Positions 6,318 to 6,368 of a DNA stretch of 6,368 nucleotides are shown one piece after another. This DNA is from an uncultured Desulfobacterales bacterium (GTDB taxonomy: Bacteria; Desulfobacterota; Desulfobacteria; Desulfobacterales; G020354645). Location of the stretch: NCBI GenBank assembly GCA_947259865.1, contig CAMYNZ010000218.1, positions 1 to 6,368 of the forward strand, in the 5' to 3' direction. Position numbers and translations under genes: made by a program. A model generated the notes under the pieces. The model had not been told where the DNA came from. It saw only the letters and a program-made list of their open reading frames with translations, and ran no database searches. Each line of letters starts with the position of its first letter. Position 1 is the first letter of the stretch.

Positions 6318-6368
6318 TGAAATTTCACCGTTTTTTCCTGTTTAGGTGATATAGTGAAATACAAGGAA
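6318..6368 (+). promoter_or_regulatory. Possible promoter/operator for a gene beyond the right edge
   Basis: Bases 6243-6368 hold no gene. Near the edge are a perfect palindrome TGAAATTTCA (6318-6327), an inverted pair ATTTCAC (6322-6328) / GTGAAAT (6354-6360), an extended -10-like TGATATAGT (6347-6355), and AAGGAA at 6363-6368, which could be the ribosome-binding site of a rightward gene starting just outside. No good -35 box is found at normal spacing. The same repeats could instead control the leftward START-like gene. Tentative. Confidence 0.25.

Overview
The window looks like an ordinary chromosomal stretch of a Gram-negative bacterium of moderate G+C. The style of the proteins (hybrid-type histidine kinase core, VAT1-like quinone oxidoreductase, START-like protein, small Cys4 protein with an Arg-rich tail) suggests Desulfobacterota (the former Deltaproteobacteria). 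That placement is an impression from family resemblance, not a search result.

Layout. At the left edge, the 3' part of a membrane-anchored sensor histidine kinase runs rightward (1-966) and has lost its N-terminus to the window edge. All other recognisable genes run leftward. In transcription order they are: a START/SRPBCC-fold protein (6212-5730), the DNA helicase RecQ (5605-3755), a zinc-free MDR quinone/NADPH oxidoreductase (3663-2683), an MBL-fold hydrolase with a C-terminal winged-helix-like region (2375-1491), and a small zinc-ribbon protein (1374-1072). The gaps between them are about 124, 91, 307 and 116 nt. The first two are compatible with co-transcription. The 307-nt gap is an obvious break. 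The kinase and the small zinc-ribbon gene converge on a 105-nt spacer that carries a cluster of short palindromes.

How the genes work together. No shared pathway is evident: DNA repair (RecQ), redox chemistry, thiol-ester or similar hydrolysis (MBL) and a lipid/hydrophobic-ligand fold sit side by side. I see no phage genes, tRNAs, rRNAs, CRISPR array, toxin-antitoxin pair or transposase.

The most unusual part is the gap 2376-2682. It contains three stable hairpins, two anti-Shine-Dalgarno (CCTCCTT-type) segments on the + strand, and a plausible + strand sigma70-type promoter at its left end. Both G-T apposed pairs in its stems favour a + strand RNA. It may encode a small RNA of about 200 nt antisense to the intergenic part of the leftward transcripts, or it may be the decayed end of a mobile element. 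Neither reading is proven. Smaller oddities are a 21-bp tandem duplication next to the MBL stop codon, a palindrome cluster after the kinase, and an operator-like region at the right edge.
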